From CAZAQB01 sp964487155 (GTDB taxonomy: Bacteria > Pseudomonadota > Gammaproteobacteria > Nitrococcales > Nitrococcaceae): 15,356 bases of DNA. The notes beneath the pieces are model-generated. The model ran no database searches, was not told the DNA's origin, and saw nothing but the letters and a program-made list of their open reading frames with translations. Location of the stretch: contig CAZAQB010000077.1 of NCBI GenBank assembly GCA_964487155.1, forward strand, positions 1 through 15,356. The letters are read 5' to 3'. Positions 14,481 through 15,356 of this stretch are shown one piece after another. Position 1 is the stretch's first letter; each line of letters opens with the position of its first letter. A program made the translations under genes and the position numbers.

Positions 14481-14864
14481 TCAGCTGCCGCGGTTCACGT
14501 TCAGAAGCCACTGGACCAGTTCCAGGAACAGCGCATCCATGGCCCACAGGATCAGCGCCACCAGCACCACCATGGCCAGCACGATCAGCGTGGTCTGAAG
14601 CGTCTCCTGGCGGGTCGGCCAGATGACCTTGCGCACCTCGTTGCGGGCGTCGCGGAAGAAAACCCAGGTATTGCGCCCCTGGGCGGAGGTCATGGCGATG
14701 GCCGCCGCCACCGCCGCCACCGCCACCAGGCCCAGCACCCGGTAGAGCAGCGACTGATCGGAGAAGTACTCGAAGCCGGCGATGCCGGCGAGCAGCACCC
14801 CCGCCGCCAGCACCAGCTTGATATTGTCGAGCGCCGACGGCGCGCTCTCGACCTTGGCGTTCAT
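14481..14864 (-). CDS. secE: Preprotein translocase subunit SecE
   Basis: SecE is the essential clamp subunit of the SecYEG channel in the inner membrane. The chosen start MNAKVES gives 127 residues, the same as the three-segment E. coli protein. Hydrophobic segments lie at about 15-34, 39-58 and 92-122. Between the second and third is the hallmark amphipathic and hinge sequence RDARNEVRKVIWPTRQETLQ (71-90). Two other in-frame starts exist: ATG at 14873 and GTG at 14891. The latter falls inside a hairpin (14880-14900). None has a good Shine-Dalgarno sequence, so the start is the least certain in this operon. It lies 52 bases after tRNA-Trp and is probably co-transcribed with it, as in many gammaproteobacteria. 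Confidence 0.95.
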   Translation of the reverse strand: MNAKVESAPSALDNIKLVLAAGVLLAGIAGFEYFSDQSLLYRVLGLVAVAAVAAAIAMTSAQGRNTWVFFRDARNEVRKVIWPTRQETLQTTLIVLAMVVLVALILWAMDALFLELVQWLLNVNRGS

Positions 14865-14879
14865 GGGCCCCATACCGTT

Positions 14880-14900
14880 CGGCGGCCCCACAGGCCGCCG
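14880..14900 (-). promoter_or_regulatory. Hairpin between tRNA-Trp and secE
   Basis: CGGCGGCC and GGCCGCCG pair over 8 bp around a five-base loop in the short spacer between the tRNA 3' end and secE. No T-run follows, so it is unlikely to end transcription. It may mark where the tRNA is cut away from the secE-nusG mRNA and protect the new 5' end; this is inference. Confidence 0.4.
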
Positions 14901-14916
14901 CGTGCATGACAGATAG

Positions 14917-14992
14917 TGGCAGGCCAGGAGGGACTCGAACCCCCAACCTGCGGTTTTGGAGACCGCTGCTCTACCAATTGAGCTACTGGCCT
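14917..14992 (-). tRNA. tRNA-Trp (anticodon CCA)
   Basis: The 76-base minus-strand sequence folds as a complete cloverleaf. The acceptor AGGCCAG pairs with CTGGCCT, followed by discriminator G and an encoded CCA end. The D arm is GCTC/GAGC. The anticodon stem GCGGT/ACCGC encloses the loop CTCCAAA with anticodon CCA, which reads the tryptophan codon UGG. The T arm GGGGG/CCCTC has the loop TTCGAGT. The G discriminator and CCA anticodon are the identity elements of tryptophan tRNA. In gammaproteobacteria tRNA-Trp commonly stands between tuf and secE. Here secE follows as expected, but no tuf gene is seen upstream. Confidence 0.97.
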
Positions 14993-15080
14993 AGTAGATG
15001 CCGGAGCACCGTTGCCTCGCGTGGCTCCGACCGGGGAAGCACCGCACGTTGCCGGCCCCGCCGGATTTGGCGAGCCGCAA

Positions 15081-15109
15081 AGTGTAAGGCAGGCGGGCAC
15101 CGGAAGGAA
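15081..15109 (-). promoter_or_regulatory. Candidate promoter for tRNA-Trp-secE-nusG
   Basis: On the minus strand a TACACT -10 box (15086-15081) is identical to the -10 box of the rpsL promoter, and a GC-rich GCGGCTCGCC follows like a stable-RNA discriminator. The hexamer at 17-base spacing upstream is TTCCTT (15109-15104), a poor -35 box. Transcription would start about 80 bases before the tRNA. The call is weak because the -35 is weak and transcription may instead come from a gene beyond the window. Confidence 0.35.
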
Positions 15110-15191
15110 CCCCCCTGGAGCGACATAACGCGACTGGATTCGGGCCATGGGGCGTCGCGGGCCACAAACGGACACCGACTGGCTCGGGGAC

Positions 15192-15222
15192 GTAGGGTGG
15201 ATGGAGCGAAGCGCAATCCACG
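15192..15222 (+). repeat. Dispersed palindromic repeat, copy 1
   Basis: GTAGGGTGGAT is followed by a GCGAAGCGC-like centre and ATCCAC. GTGGAT (15197-15202) pairs with ATCCAC (15216-15221). This motif type is a widespread intergenic repeat in GC-rich gammaproteobacteria. It is the same family as the copy at 15305-15335 but in the opposite orientation. Confidence 0.65.
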
Positions 15223-15304
15223 GTCTTCGCGGCGTACAGGGTACGAGGTACTGGCAATGCCCTGCCAAGAGTGAGACCGCGCCGACCCTGCCCCAGCCGA
15301 GGAC

Positions 15305-15335
15305 GCCGGATGCGCTGCGCTTATCCGGCCTACGC
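15305..15335 (-). repeat. Dispersed palindromic repeat, copy 2 (inverted)
   Basis: Read on the minus strand it is GTAGGCCGGAT, then AAGCGCAGCGC, then ATCCGGC. GCCGGAT (15305-15311) pairs with ATCCGGC (15323-15329) over 7 bp. Its sequence layout matches copy 1 at 15192-15222 on the opposite strand, so the two copies face each other across about 80 bases. Confidence 0.65.
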
Positions 15336-15356
15336 GGGCTTTGGCGACCGCCGGGG

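Larger units (their letters stand above)
14993..15356. other. Gene-free stretch upstream of tRNA-Trp
   Basis: No reading frame in these 364 bases resembles a known protein. The short open frames on both strands are chance products of GC-rich DNA. What can be seen is the candidate promoter at 15081-15109 and two copies of a palindromic repeat at 15192-15222 and 15305-15335. The tuf gene that often precedes tRNA-Trp is not here. It may lie beyond the window edge or elsewhere. Confidence 0.6.

Noticed and set aside
14861..15274. Short open frames on both strands across tRNA-Trp and the upstream stretch
   Set aside because: They overlap the tRNA or repeats, have no recognisable protein features, and are expected by chance at this GC content.

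Overview
The window is two unrelated pieces of bacterial DNA joined near position 1718. Bases 1 to about 1718 come from a Bacteroidota genome. They carry the 3' part of pdxJ (vitamin B6 synthesis), an intrinsic terminator, an AT-rich gap, and the first ~285 codons of a SusC/RagA-type TonB-dependent outer-membrane receptor. Coding GC there is roughly one half. From about 1719 to 15356 the DNA is GC-rich (about two thirds or more), every gene is on the minus strand, and the gene order is the classic gammaproteobacterial one. The protein sequences, the insertions in RpoB and RpoC, and the GTAGGAGCGGCTTCAGCC-type palindromic repeats fit a GC-rich gammaproteobacterium, perhaps Ectothiorhodospiraceae or Chromatiales. 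That family-level guess is weak.

In transcription order (high to low coordinates) the second piece holds a gene-free repeat-bearing stretch (14993-15356), tRNA-Trp, secE, nusG, an intergenic stretch dominated by a 29-bp perfect inverted repeat, rplK, rplA, a structured leader, rplJ, rplL, an attenuator-like intergenic stretch, rpoB, a hairpin, rpoC, a strong sigma70 promoter plus terminator-like hairpin, rpsL, and the first ~83 codons of rpsG. rpsG stops abruptly at the junction. The rest of rpsG and the expected fusA and tuf genes are absent.

The genes are core information-processing machinery: a translocase subunit (SecE), a transcription elongation factor (NusG), ribosomal stalk and L1-arm proteins (L11, L1, L10, L7/L12), the two large RNA polymerase subunits, and small-subunit proteins S12 and S7. 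In related bacteria this cluster is controlled mainly by feedback of L1 and L10 on their own leaders and by partial termination between rplL and rpoB. The hairpins seen here sit in the corresponding gaps.

I found no new defence, mobile or metabolic system. The observations most worth checking are the junction (most likely an assembly or library chimera, since both flanking genes are cut at the same point), the inverted repeat inside the nusG-rplK gap, the promoter and hairpin between rpoC and rpsL, and the alternative pairings between rplL and rpoB.
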